64,000 bases of DNA from Ascarosepion bandense (lineage: Eukaryota > Mollusca > Cephalopoda > Sepiida > Sepiidae). The stretch's first letter is position 1. Each line of letters opens with the position of its first letter. A program made the position numbers and the translations under genes. Under the pieces are notes generated by a model. That model was given only the letters and a program-made list of their open reading frames with translations. It was not told where the DNA came from and made no database searches. The stretch is taken from contig JBBBDQ010000350.1 in assembly GCA_037127315.1 (NCBI GenBank), forward strand, positions 2,570,501-2,634,500. Direction: 5' to 3'. Positions 38,553-46,759 of this stretch are shown piece after piece.

Positions 38553-41500
38553 TATACACACACGTTCATTTCTCTGTAAATTCAGATCACGTTTAGTGGG
38601 GATAGGTATTTTAACATGTCAGTTCAAGACATGCATTGTCAACCCCAGTCAAACAAAGAATGAAGAAAAAATTTTATACCATAAGCAAGAGTTAGTAAAA
38701 GGGGTGAGGAATGTTGGTTACACTAGGGTCAAGCCGAGGGGAATCGTAGTAGTAATTTCCTTTTGGAAGTGGAAGGCAGATGGTTTGATCATTGAGTCAG
38801 GGGTTGTAGGTAGAAAAAGGCTTTGGATTTACCAAATTTTAATTCTAATCTATGTAAGAGGTAAAACATATTATGAATAAATGGAAGAAGGAGTAACTAG
38901 TAAAATTTAAATTTATTACAGTGACGACACATGCTAATAAATTTGTTACGTTTATTAACAAGTACATTCTGACATTGAAATTTTAAAATCCTAATTTTTT
39001 CTGCAAAACATAGATTACATTTATCACCTAGATTATTATGAGTACGTACAGTGCCTATCAGCTTCCACTTTATCTGTGGGCTTAGGCCTTCTTCCTTCAA
39101 TTTCCAGTATTTTCAAGAGAGGGCTCTCTGATATATTAACATAGGGTTAGTAAAGGAGTGCCTGTGCAAATAAAATCTGTTTCCAAATCCCTGCAGAAAT
39201 TCTGATATACACATATTTTTCCTTGTTCTTGTAGTACCCACTTACTAGAGATCAGAAATAATATTACCTAAACATATTACTTTGTCTTCTTCTCCCTCCT
39301 GTTCTCCAGGTGCTTCCACCTAGGTCACGAACTACTTCCCAGAAATCCCTTCATCTCTCTCACTCCCTCTCTTTCTCTCTCTCTGGCCCATCCCTACTGA
39401 CCAACAACTAGTAGCAGTTCAGTTTTGTTTTTACTTCCTCAAAAGATTTCACACCAGCCACACATGCTACTCTCACCAGCGGACATTTTAGCCAGCCACA
39501 AGGGACTCACACAAAAATGTAGACGAAGTTAAATAAAGTTTGTTTTAACAGGTTAAAATTTGTATCTCTTAATTATTATCCAAAACATACTAGGTACAAA
39601 TATTACATTCTCTTTAGGAGAGATGGTAGCCTGGTAGATCACATTTGTAGATCTACATTTACCTTCAACCGGATAGTTTTCTCTGGAACTGCAATTGCAG
39701 GAGGGTATAATCCCATGTTCTGTATTGATTCATTGAAATTCTTCAAAACTTGATTATTATGGGAGCTAATAATGTTGTACATATTACTAGTACAGTAATA
39801 GTTAATCTTAATCATTTTCATATTAAATATTTTATTTAGGGGGTTATCTTTATGAAAATTTTATTTAGGGGGTTATCTTTTTGAAAATGCTTACTTATTA
39901 ATTTAAGAAAGAACTTTCCAATGTTAATGGTTGATAGTCGACAGAACAAGGGCTTGAACCATATAATCTTCTTTTTCCTATTTTTACCTTTAGCCTTTTG
40001 CAATTTATCTTTATATCCACTACTCGCAGATCTGCAGTAGATATCGACTCAAAATGACAAATATGGGAGCCGGTTTCAAATTCCAGTTAAATTCCTTGCA
40101 TTCACTTGTGCATAAATACCCTTGGGAAAGGTATTAATCCATCTTTTCCCTCCAGTTATGGGTTAGATAATAGGACAGATTGGGTTCTATAGCCTTGGCT
40201 GGCAACCAGTCTACCACAGAAAGCAATGGCAACCTACTGCAGGATAATCTTCTGCCCAGTCAGTTATGTCTCTTTTGAGACATGATCACCAAAGCGTATA
40301 TCACGTATGGCACTTAACTAACTGACCCACTACTCTGGAGGGCTTTTTGATATAGGTTTTAGATCTCTAAAGATCCTAACGTTACAAGATAATCATCTAA
40401 GTCTAGTATTAACCGTCGTTGGTATTTGTTTTATAACAAATTTTGTTTATGGTGTTAGGGTAGTTAGAATTAATGTCAATGTAGTTAAGGGTTTCATTTT
40501 CCTTATGGTATGGTTTAAAAGAATTATTATTGAGGTTGGGTTAAGGTTGATAAGCCTAGAAATGTAACCCCTCTCACTACCTTAAACTTCTGACTAATAA
40601 GATTACCAGCACACATAGACTAAACAAAGAGGAGAATATAATTGCTGAGATCGATCATGATACAGCTAAATTTGACAGTAAGCTAAACATTATTGATACA
40701 GTAGGGAAGGTCAGTACTAGAAACACTTACCTTTTATTTAAAGATCAGAAAAACAATTTTGAGAATAGTGTACAATCTAGGTTAATAAATCCAACCAAAA
40801 GTGAATTAAGATTAATCTAAAAAAATATTATCAAAAATGTAACTGCTAAACTTTAACACACCCTCCGCCTCAACCTCTAGAAAGATTCTTCAGATTCTTT
40901 CCATTGATTTAACAATATTGCTGATAAAGCTAGAACCACATTTCTTAAATTTGATATTGTTGACTTCTATCCCTCTATATCTAAAGAGCTCCTAATAAAC
41001 TGTATTAATTTCGCTAGAAGCTATGTAGAAATTAATTTCGCTAGAAGCTAACATTAGTTTAGCAGCTAGGAAATCCCTCCTTACTCCTAATGATTCTACC
41101 TGGACTAAAAGTCTCAATAGTAAATTTGGCATCCCCATGGGAGCACGATTCATTCAAAGTTGCCAATTTAAGAGGCATCTATATCCTAGACACCCTTAGT
41201 AGAATTGTGGATCCTAAGCAATTTTGCCATCTTTACTTCTACAATTTTGCCATTTTTTTTCCTACAATTTTGTTAGTGGGAAGCATTAAAATCATTGATT
41301 GACCACATATTTTTAATTGTCCATCATCAATTAACAGTACAAAATATAAATAATAAAATAAATTTTTCCATTACACCCAATGGTGCGTAGAGCAGCATTT
41401 TTGCTATTTCTGTAATAAACTTTTTTATGGAGCAGGGTTGTTAGCCCGGCACCCAACCCCCAAACCTGGAGGACTGGTGGACCATTCTTGGTCCTTACGT

Positions 41501-42045
41501 TTACAGCACCTGGTATTCCCAAATGGTCACCCATCTAAGTACTGACCAGGCTCAATGTTGCTTAACTTCGGTGATCGGACGAGAACCGGTATATTCAACA
41601 CGATATAGCCGTAGACAGTACAAAATATGATATAATCAAAAACCACTTATAAATAGATTATATATCCAATATTTTGCAATATCAGTTGAATCAACTTACA
41701 ATGGCTTTAAGAGTTTTCGATTTTCTTGACAAATTATTTCCGTTTCATCCTTTTTCAACTCTATACAATTCCAGATTTCTTCAAGTCTCATCACAAACCT
41801 GAAAATAAGATAAAAAGAATTAGTACAAGAAATTATTAAATAACTGTTTGTTAATAATTTAGAAAAGAATATTGGTTTTTTACTAACACAAGAATCACTC
41901 AAAACTTTTCTAACAAATATATAAAAAAAGAATAATAATCAAATTATTACAACAATCAACAAAATTTGATTTTAGCAAAACAAAATATTTTCAAATTTCA
42001 TAAGATTTCAATGTGAGTGAATAAAATTTTGCATACATATTTGTG

Positions 42046-42077
<32 letters not shown>

Positions 42078-42639
42078 AGCTTGTACTTCATCAGGCGATG
42101 GTTGGTTAGACCAGTTACCAACCATAGCCTGACAAAGTACAATTCATAGTATTGAAACATGAGAGCTTTTGTGTAGCAATGTAAAATGTTTTGTTATAAT
42201 CAGTCAGTCAGTTAAATGCCATATGTGATACACGCTTTAGCAATCATGTCTTTAAAGAGACATGACTGACTGGACAGAAGATTATCTTGCAGTCGGTTGC
42301 CAGCCAAGACTATAGAACCCAATCTGTCCTATTATTTAACCCATAACTGGAGGGAAGAGATGGATTAATTCCTTTTCCAAGAGTAATTGCACATAAGTAA
42401 ATGCAAGGAGTTCCGAGTCAATATCCACTGCATCAATCACTTATAATAAAAATATTATAATGATATATTGCTCTACTTTGAATTGAGTACTTTTTGAAAA
42501 AAAGTAAATATGAACTGTGGATTTTTGCTCCGTTAATTCTTACTCTTATATATATATATATAAATTTTCCATTTGTAAATGAGTTATTATGCAACCTAGG
42601 TTTCTACAATGAGTGAAAGTAATTAAACAATCAATCAAT

Positions 42640-42682
<43 letters not shown>

Positions 42683-45600
42683 ATTAGTTAATTTAGTTTT
42701 GGGTCATAACTAAATTAGACCAGTACACAGTTGTGGTGCAGTGAACATTGTCTTGGGATGAGAAATTGGCGAATCGAGTTTGAATTCCTTGCATTCACTT
42801 ACACGCAAATACCCATGGAAAAGGTATTAATCCATCTCTTCCTCCCAGTTATGGGTTAAATAACAGGACTGATTGGGTTCTATAGCCTTGGCTGGTAACC
42901 AGTCTACCACAGAAAGCAATGGCAACCTACTGCGGAATAATCTTCTACCCAGTCAGTCATGTCTCTTTCGTGATCGGCAAAGTATGTATCACGCATGGCA
43001 CTTAACTGAGTGACATAGTTGTATTAAAAACTAAAAAGTATTGAATACAATTATATTGTAGAACTTTTAAATATTAGTTGCATAATAAATCATTTCCAAA
43101 TGAAAAAAAAAAAATTATATATATATATATATATATATATTGTTATCCGCAGACAGATCTGTTTTGCTGTATCACAGCTCATCAGTACAGTTAGACTCCG
43201 ATTGCTTTTTAACCCAGGATTGAAACCCGACCGAATTAGCGTCAGTCAGCGATTCAACCTCTGGGCTATGGGTGTTCGGTAGAAGATGGCAGACTTTTTA
43301 GCACATATATTATCATTATATGTGCCCAATAGCCAGAGTTCTCTAATTCATTTTACTGAATGAGCGATGCGTACATGCCAAAGTAGCTACTGTTTTTCAA
43401 AGTTTACCATTCTTTCAGAGTGCTCAATCAGGGTGTGAGAGCGTAAATATTGTCATCCACAGACAGATCTGTTTCACTGTACCACAGCTCATCAGTACGG
43501 TTAGACTTTGATTGCTTTTTAACCCAGGATTGAAACCCGACCGAATTGGCGTCAGTCGGCGATTCTACCTCTGGGCTATGGGCGTTCGGTGGAAGAAGGC
43601 AGACCTTTTTAGCACGTATATTATCATTATACGCGCCCAATAGCCAGAGTGCTCTACATATTTCATATATGCATATATATAGAAAACTCAACATAAAAGG
43701 TTATAAATCCAAATTTATTTCAGCAGTTGTGTCGTATCAGATCCGAAAAATCAAATAGATTAATTAATTTCATTCAAAATATTAAAAATAAAAATGTAGG
43801 TTAACACAGATAAAAAAAAATATTGAGGTTAGGTGAAGGGTAGAGAAGTATACAGCTTTTTTTCCTACTTTCTGTGTGAGAATGTGTGAGTAAATAAATG
43901 TAACAAAATCCATTCATACTCATGAATAATTTTCTGCATATTAAATGATGTGATGTGAGAAATGCACTGTAACTGTTAAAGTTGATTTTATCATTTCCAA
44001 AGTACAAATGCAATCTCTTTCTGGCTGGAGCCTTCAGGAGTAGTAACAAAATAACTATAAAATTGCGTTGCTATATTATTGTCACCTGACAATTTATTAA
44101 TTTTCTCTTTTAGCTGGAGGTAGGATTTTATTGTTAAGTTTGTTTGTTTGTTTTGTTTTTTTAATTTAATAATGTGATTATCAAGTAACTGTTCTATTTT
44201 TGAGTTTCAAGATTTGTTTAAAACAAGATGTATGAACAGATTTTGTTAAAAATAAGCAGACATAATGTTTGCAATTTATTTAATAAGACATGCCTAAAAG
44301 AGAATTTGCTGCCAAAACGCACAATAAACCAGAAGGGACGTGTGCAGCCTGCTGTGTACAGATAGTTTTTCATTTCAACTTAGACCAATAAAACATCCAC
44401 TTCTTTTGTAAAGCCCCGTTATGTGGTTCACATTCACAATAATAAACGTATTTCTCTGGATGAGGAAGGAGGAAATTAAGTCTGATTTACTGAACCTTCT
44501 ACCTCACCTAATAAGTTGTGTGGATTAATGAAATAAATACTTTTTTATTATTTGTTATTTAAAAGTATAAATTGATATTTAATTTAATTTAGTCAACAAG
44601 GTCAAATTGAGGTAAATGTAATGCGGAAGATTTATTTTTTTAAAACTGCTTTAAAATTCTACACTTCTTTCAAATTGATTTTTAAAAATGTCAACATATG
44701 TAGGAAGATTTTTCAAAAGTATCAAAAAGAAACATTGAATAGAGAACTGCTATCAACAACAATGAATAAATCATTATCTGTAAAAGCTGCTTTTACAATC
44801 CAATCTTGGAAAATTTTAGTTTTCCTTAACTGTATGAGAGAAAAATAACTATCTCTTAAAGAGCATGAGATTATGCTTATTGCTTACCGTCAAAAGATAA
44901 TTCATTCGAGAGAAGCTACTTTAATATTTTTACTGTAAAAAAAATGTATTACTTTTCATGTTTTGGTCTTTAATTTTAGTAAAAAAAAAAAAACTTTCAT
45001 TGCTTTGATTCAATTATTAGAAAGATTGTTTGTTACAGCTTTATATTTGTAAAAAATTTTACTAAAAATTATTTGATTAACGATGGAAAGAAATTGATAA
45101 ACTTTAGAACTTTTTTAACGTTATTCATTTAATTTAAAAATTAAATTTTAGGAAATGAAACCATTACCATTTGTAATAAAACAAGGGCAATAATTTTGTA
45201 ACAATTTGTCTTTCTACAATACAGAAAAAACTTTTTTTTATTCATTTACCAAAAATCAGGGAATTATCGATTTTATTGAAATTTTCACCATTTTTATTGG
45301 GTATTTTCAATATCATCATCTATTTTTCTTTTCATATATTAAAATTTCGTAAATTTGTAATAAAATAAAAAAATATATATTTTAATTTTAGGTCAAATAC
45401 AGAACAATAAAGTAAAAAGTTCCACTAGTATTCATAAATTGTCTCACAATACAATTTTCTTAATATTCCCGTGCGGGTGGGGGGTGGGAGCTTAGCAAAT
45501 AAAAAAGGTCAGTCTGGCTGGATTGGAATGTTAACTTAAAATTAAAAAGGCGATATGAAACATCGAAATTGGAAAAAGCAATCATGACTGATATAATCAA

Positions 45601-46128
45601 CAAATATTACCATTTTTTAGAATTACACAGATACTTTTACGTATTTCAATATTATTTTTTATGATGCAATCAATCATTAAATTGAAGAAATGTATATTCG
45701 AGATAATTAAACTTTTACTTTTTGGTTCATTCTTCTTCAGACTAATAAACTATTTTTTCAATAACTTACTAGATCGTCAAAATATTAACGTAGAGCTCCG
45801 AGTACAAAAAAGTCGCTTCCTTCAGCTTATGAATAATAAAAATCAGTGTATACACTGTATTGTGTACTGTAGTGTACAATGACAATCTGTTGTTAATGCA
45901 TGACATAAAAGCTTTCTGGTTACTTGTGAACGCATGAAAGCGAAATAAAATTATCATTGATTTTTTTTTTTAAATTCTAACTAGCAATTTGAAGACTAGT
46001 AGTGACCAAAAGTCATTCTTAAAAAGACTCCTCCAAACTTGAATAAATACATACTTTATTATTTCGTCGTCGCCACAAGGTAAAGTAGTGGCGTGTTGAT
46101 GTTGACCATCACCAGCTGCTAAGGCCAT
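18631..46128 (-). CDS. small lysine/glutamate-rich, probably coiled-coil protein, 4 exons, 124 residues
   Basis: Exons on the minus strand, 46128-46055, 41798-41700, 31446-31382 and 18767-18631, sum to 375 bases: 124 codons plus TAA. The three junctions require carried-over bases 2+1, 2+1 and 1+2, and all fit with GT-AG sites (donors gtatgt, gtaagt, gtgaga). Residues about 22-57 (MRLEEIWNCIELKKDETEI onward) and about 80-112 (ASENELAELNLINKALEKAK onward) are strongly helical with coiled-coil-like spacing. Between them is a basic linker (PKRKTK) that could be a nuclear signal. There is no signal peptide or membrane segment. I do not recognise the family and assign no function. The gene is divergent from the SAFB-like gene. 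Introns of 4.3, 10.3 and 12.6 kb are almost wholly transposon-derived. A possible poly(A) signal AATAAA lies on the minus strand at 18557-18552. Confidence 0.7.
19432..23548 (-). pseudogene. ORF2 (endonuclease, reverse transcriptase, RNase H) of the I-like LINE, disrupted
   Basis: Endonuclease from 23548 (NLIQWNIRGLRANHSE; CLQETHLK; MGDFNSHNEIWG). RT at about 21923-21006 (VFDLEKAYDTTW; GVLQGSILS; catalytic YVDD). RNase H at about 20200-19860, with aspartate in YTDGA, glutamate in YSAE, aspartate in FTDSLS and WIPSHRGIQGNDRADSE. A CysHis tail CTSCQKRLSVKHILLEC follows, and the frame ends ...GMYSKI-stop at 19432. Frameshifts and stops inactivate it, and a Helitron splits the RNase H start. Confidence 0.85.
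20178..20700 (-). mobile_element. non-autonomous Helitron, copy 3, inside LINE RNase H
   Basis: Minus strand: GTA|TCTAAATCTAAATC at the start and CTGCTAG|TATACAG at the end. Removing it joins LINE codons for YLYV directly to YTDGAK with no duplicated bases, exactly as expected for insertion between A and T. Keeps the GATATCGATACCAGGAAAT module. Confidence 0.9.
23555..24807 (-). pseudogene. ORF1 (gag-like nucleic-acid-binding protein) of the I-like LINE, frameshifted
   Basis: Starts MASSFKKSKRLLSNSDTETD at 24807. The second piece (24336-23734) holds three zinc-knuckle-like motifs: CFKYQKFGHHKDIC, CRKCGEHDPNHTQSEC and CANCHERHPAFSRTC. A lysine/threonine-rich C-terminus ends 6 bp before ORF2. 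At least two frame breaks separate the pieces. ORF1 proteins of this type coat the LINE RNA. Confidence 0.8.
25130..25400 (-). other. GC-rich segment, possibly the 5' region of an RTE-type element
   Basis: A sharply GC-richer block (GGGCCCAATCCGACCGCCCG, GGTCGCCACCCACGGCC) in AT-rich DNA. The minus strand is open for about 100 codons but matches no protein I know. Origin in a retroelement 5' UTR is a guess from composition. Confidence 0.25.
25985..26975 (+). repeat. diverged duplicate segments, possibly LTR-derived, with TATA box
   Basis: The block at about 26085-26300 (ACCAAGGATTTTTTGTCTGT..., TGTGGCGTTCC, CTAGTGCTGCTGAGTTTT) recurs diverged at 26768-26960. Before the second copy lie TATAAAAGCAGGC (about 26685) and a purine-rich stretch, as in an LTR or promoter. 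No PBS or coding region is visible. Confidence 0.4.
26974..27268 (-). mobile_element. tRNA-derived SINE
   Basis: Minus strand: tRNA-like head with AGTTCGAATTCC, common body and GTATCACATATG end. It interrupts the second copy of the duplicate segment (compare AAGAAAATCCTTTCAGT at about 26273 with AAGAAAATCCCTTCAGT at about 27268). Confidence 0.75.
27546..28049 (+). mobile_element. non-autonomous Helitron, copy 4
   Basis: A|TCTAAATCTAATCTAAAC start and CTATACTGCTAG|T end, with a CCCGAGCAATGCCAGG near-hairpin before the end. Keeps the GATATCGATACC module. Confidence 0.82.
28133..28182 (-). ncRNA. degenerate hammerhead ribozyme motif
   Basis: Minus strand: stem I TTGC/GCAA, core TTGATGA, stem II TGAGA/TCTCA, then AAAA where GAAA is expected, and a 9-bp stem III hairpin ACATAGAAA/TTTCTGTGT. 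All three stems pair, but two core bases are changed (C to T, G to A), so it is likely inactive. Probably a Penelope-like terminal remnant. Confidence 0.5.
28183..29718. other. AT-rich non-coding intron DNA
   Basis: No gene or recognisable repeat before the (AT)n run at about 29719-29750. Confidence 0.4.
29764..30138. mobile_element. Tc1/mariner-type MITE with long terminal inverted repeats
   Basis: Ends CTGGCCATAATTATTAGGCC and GGCCTAATAATTATGGCCGG are inverted, flanked by TA on both sides (29762-29763, 30139-30140). The inverted similarity continues for more than 100 bp on each side. No transposase. Microsatellites adjoin both ends. Confidence 0.85.
30483..31174 (+). mobile_element. long terminal repeat of an LTR retrotransposon
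   Basis: Begins TGTTACGAGG and ends ACTTAACA (5-bp inverted TGTTA/TAACA). A TATA box (TTATAAAAATAAG, about 30704) is two-fifths in, and an 18-bp primer-binding site follows at 31186-31203. No gag-pol follows and no second LTR is visible; the interior is deleted or the copy is truncated. Confidence 0.75.
31186..31203 (+). promoter_or_regulatory. primer-binding site, proline-tRNA type
   Basis: TGGGGGCTCGTCCGAGAT differs at one base from the usual complement of the proline tRNA 3' end. It lies 11 bp after the LTR end, as in Gypsy-type and retroviral elements. Confidence 0.75.
31382..31446 (-). CDS. coiled-coil gene exon 3
   Basis: Sixty-five bases between acceptor tttttag and donor gtgaga. It starts with one base completing a leucine codon, reads PKRKTKLEKNDISLEAQQGHK, and leaves one base for exon 4. 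The donor is weaker than the others. It lies about 180 bp from the primer-binding-site end of an LTR element. Confidence 0.65.
32209..33195 (+). repeat. direct duplication, two ~390-bp copies
   Basis: 32209-32600 (TTAGCATTATAGCTGGATGA... to TTAGCTGCTTTTCCAGG) recurs at 32806-33195, an offset of about 597 bp, with moderate divergence. Nature unknown. Confidence 0.8.
33200..34520. repeat. four-copy array of a ~320-bp unit, third copy inverted
   Basis: Units at about 33200-33540 (+), 33545-33885 (+), 33900-34214 (inverted) and 34215-34520 (+) share GTAGGTATCTCCCTTAATTT, TAGGATTAGGCTATGAAAT and AATGAAACCTTTTCCAA. Copies 2 and 3 form a long hairpin centred near 33890. Confidence 0.85.
34521..36565. 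other. AT-rich non-coding intron DNA
   Basis: No gene seen. 35430-35780 resembles 38210-38515. Near 34821 lies a TGAGTCACGTGACC motif (AP-1 overlapping an E-box). Confidence 0.4.
36567..37053 (+). mobile_element. non-autonomous Helitron, copy 5
   Basis: CTA|TCTAAACATATTTA at the start and CTATACTGCTAG|T at the end. Keeps the (AT)n/AAAAGGCAAGATG module; the head has a deletion after CCGATTTTCT. Confidence 0.8.
37443..37753 (+). mobile_element. tRNA-derived SINE, full length
   Basis: A box TGGTGCAGTGG, B-box-like AAGTTCGAATTTC, common body, end CACTTAACTGACTGA. Perfect 13-bp target duplications CTGATGTAATGAT at 37430-37442 and 37754-37766. Confidence 0.87.
37860..38150 (+). repeat. interspersed repeat family D, copy 2 (uninterrupted)
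   Basis: Matches 345-657 plus 1145-1185 and reads through TTTACTGTCATATCCAGGGCC without the composite SINE, giving the empty-site form. Confidence 0.65.
38897..39110 (-). pseudogene. Penelope-like element, C-terminal (GIY-YIG tail) fragment
   Basis: Minus-strand frame with CNLCFAEKIRILKFQCQNVL and NKRNKFISMCRHCNKF. The CDLCL..EK...L..NKR.E....CRH.NK pattern is characteristic of the end of Penelope-like endonuclease domains. Confidence 0.65.
39830..39900 (+). repeat. short tandem duplication
   Basis: TTTATTTAGGGGGTTATCTT occurs twice with a 28-bp period. Confidence 0.7.
40026..40326 (+). mobile_element. tRNA-derived SINE with decayed head
   Basis: Common body and 3' end (GGCACTTAACTAACTGAC). 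Nine-bp duplications CCACTACTC at 40017-40025 and 40327-40335. Confidence 0.8.
40570..41235 (+). pseudogene. Penelope-like element, reverse transcriptase fragment
   Basis: Frames encode YLLFKDQKNNFENSVQSRLI(NPTKSEL), FLKFDIVDFYPSISKELLIN and TWTKSLNSKFGIPMGA, three signature RT segments of Penelope-like elements. Frameshifts, stops and a 20-bp internal duplication (AATTTCGCTAGAAGCTA, about 41008-41050) disrupt it. Confidence 0.8.
41501..41616 (-). pseudogene. 5S rRNA-like sequence (pseudogene or SINE head)
   Basis: Minus strand runs from GTCTACGGCTATATCG to TACCAGGTGCTGTAAA, co-linear with 5S rRNA. Changes in the first arm and a shortened body suggest a pseudogene. The sequence after it (GGTCCACCAGTCCTCCAGG...) is not the SINE body, so 5S-like heads may attach to more than one repeat. 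Confidence 0.7.
41700..41798 (-). CDS. coiled-coil gene exon 2
   Basis: Ninety-nine bases between acceptor ttttcag and donor gtaagt; one base completes the lysine codon begun in exon 1. The other two frames contain stops. Encodes the first predicted helical segment (RLEEIWNCIELKKDE...). Confidence 0.75.
42072..42165 (+). ncRNA. inverted repeat followed by hammerhead-like motif
   Basis: GTACTTCATCAGGCGATGGTT and AACCATAGCCTGACAAAGTAC form a hairpin. The second arm continues as CTGACAA-AGTAC...GTATT-GAAAC, hammerhead order with one core change (CTGATGA to CTGACAA). Stems I and III are unclear. Confidence 0.35.
42196..42435 (-). mobile_element. tRNA-derived SINE, partial
   Basis: Common body (TTATTTAACCCATAACTGGAG) and CAGTCAGTCAGTTAA end; the B box is deleted. 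Short TTATAAT repeats lie on both sides. Confidence 0.7.
42718..43017 (+). mobile_element. tRNA-derived SINE
   Basis: A box TGTGGTGCAGTG, GAGTTTGAATTCC in place of the B box, common body, end CACTTAACTGAGTGAC. Imperfect ACAYAGTTGT repeats flank it. Confidence 0.75.
43147..43190 (-). ncRNA. hammerhead ribozyme (monomer 1), one core mutation
   Basis: Minus strand: stem I CTGTA/TGCGG, core CTGATGA, stem II GCTGT-GAT-ACAGC, then AAAA where GAAA is expected, short stem III closing AGATCT, cleavage triplet GTC. The conserved G is changed to A, so activity is doubtful. Confidence 0.7.
43457..43500 (-). ncRNA. hammerhead ribozyme, type I, intact core
   Basis: Minus strand: stem I CCGTA (43500-43496) pairs with TGTGG (43461-43457). 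Core CTGATGA (43495-43489); stem II GCTGT-GGT-ACAGT; GAAA (43475-43472); two-pair stem III AC/GT closing the palindromic loop AGATCT; cleavage triplet GTC ending at 43462. All invariant bases I know of are present. The very short stem III is typical of animal retroelement hammerheads, which may act as dimers. Confidence 0.82.
43663..46054. other. AT-rich intron DNA
   Basis: Apart from the candidate exon at 44370-44481, no gene or repeat is recognised. Confidence 0.4.
44370..44481 (-). other. open frame after an acceptor-like AG in intron 1 of the coiled-coil gene: possible alternative last exon
   Basis: On the minus strand, aaatcag is followed by a 36-codon frame (LNFLLPHPEKYVYYCECEPH..., then W and Y residues) ending TGA. 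Its phase fits the donor of exon 1 at 46055, so it could make a short alternative protein. The peptide is unrecognised, and a one-in-three phase match is weak support. Confidence 0.2.
46055..46128 (-). CDS. coiled-coil gene exon 1 (start codon)
   Basis: Starts ATGGCC in good context (A at -3, G at +4). Twenty-four codons plus two bases, then donor gtatgt. Encodes an alanine-, glutamine- and histidine-containing N-terminus ending CGDDEII. Its CpG content is higher than the surroundings, as expected for a first exon next to a promoter. Confidence 0.72.
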
Positions 46129-46618
46129 TATTTTACAATAATAAAATTATATCAGGAAATGTAAAAGGTACTCTTGCTAAGATGCAATATAGAAAAACTT
46201 ATTTTAGGATAGATGAATAATTATTTCAACTGGTCAGAAAGGTTAAGCAAGATGAAACATTGTTGCTATCAAGCAACCAAATAATCACATGATAAAGCTT
46301 TGGCGCCATATTTAATGAGTAGCGTCCCCTGGTGGCTGAACGTAGCTTTTCTCCTATCGCTCTCTCTTTTTATTTAACATCCGGGCAATTTGCTTTCTCT
46401 GTCATCTAAGCTCGTTATTGTTAATATTAACAAAAAAGCACTTCTAAAAGTCTTATTTTTTATCAAAGAAGCTAGAAAAAATATATCGGGTTTAGTTAAA
46501 ACGGAGAGAAAGCTTTTAATTAAGTTTTAATACAATAATTAATCACTATATTTCCATATTTAATCATAAGAAAAGAAAATCTTCGAACTAGTAAAAGTGG
46601 AAGATAGACGACTAAGAC
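46129..46618. promoter_or_regulatory. shared divergent promoter region
   Basis: The stretch between the two divergent start codons contains TTTGGCGCC (46300-46308), an E2F-like site. On the minus strand at 46324-46336 there is a GCCACCAGGGGAC stretch close to the CTCF core. CpG is more frequent than in flanking DNA and no transposon is recognisable, fitting a bidirectional promoter with the 5' UTRs of both genes. Motif identity is by eye only. Confidence 0.55.
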
Positions 46619-46759
46619 ATGGCTAATGCCACCAGTGAAAATGCTGTTGGTGGTAAAAAATTGACGGAATTGAAAGTCGTTGAACTCCGTTCCGAATTGG
46701 AAAAAAGAGGTTTGGATAAAACTGGAGTAAAAGCTGTCTTGCTCGAACGTTTAGAAAAG
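46619..46759 (+). CDS. SAFB-like gene exon 1 (SAP motif)
   Basis: Forty-seven codons from ATG to AAG, followed by donor gtatgt; ends in phase 0. Encodes a short polar N-terminus and most of the SAP motif (conserved leucines plus VVELRSELEKRGLDKTG, then LLERL). It is the most clearly conserved protein segment in the window. Confidence 0.88.

Larger units (their letters stand above)
43147..43662 (-). mobile_element. retrozyme-like tandem element: tRNA-like promoter boxes plus hammerhead, ~310-bp monomer
   Basis: Two head-to-tail copies whose ribozymes lie 310 bp apart (43190 and 43500). Each copy carries, on the minus strand, A-box-like TAGCCCAGAGGT and B-box-like GGTTTCAATCCTGG upstream of the hammerhead. 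A dimer with flanking self-cleaving motifs is the arrangement of retrozymes; adding Pol III boxes recalls the schistosome Sm-alpha SINE. Related fragments: 17641-17870 and 62855-62895. No protein coding. Confidence 0.75.

Noticed and set aside
43220..43270. Functional tRNA gene
   Set aside because: A- and B-box-like segments are present, but no complete cloverleaf with acceptor stem; the segment belongs to a repeated element.
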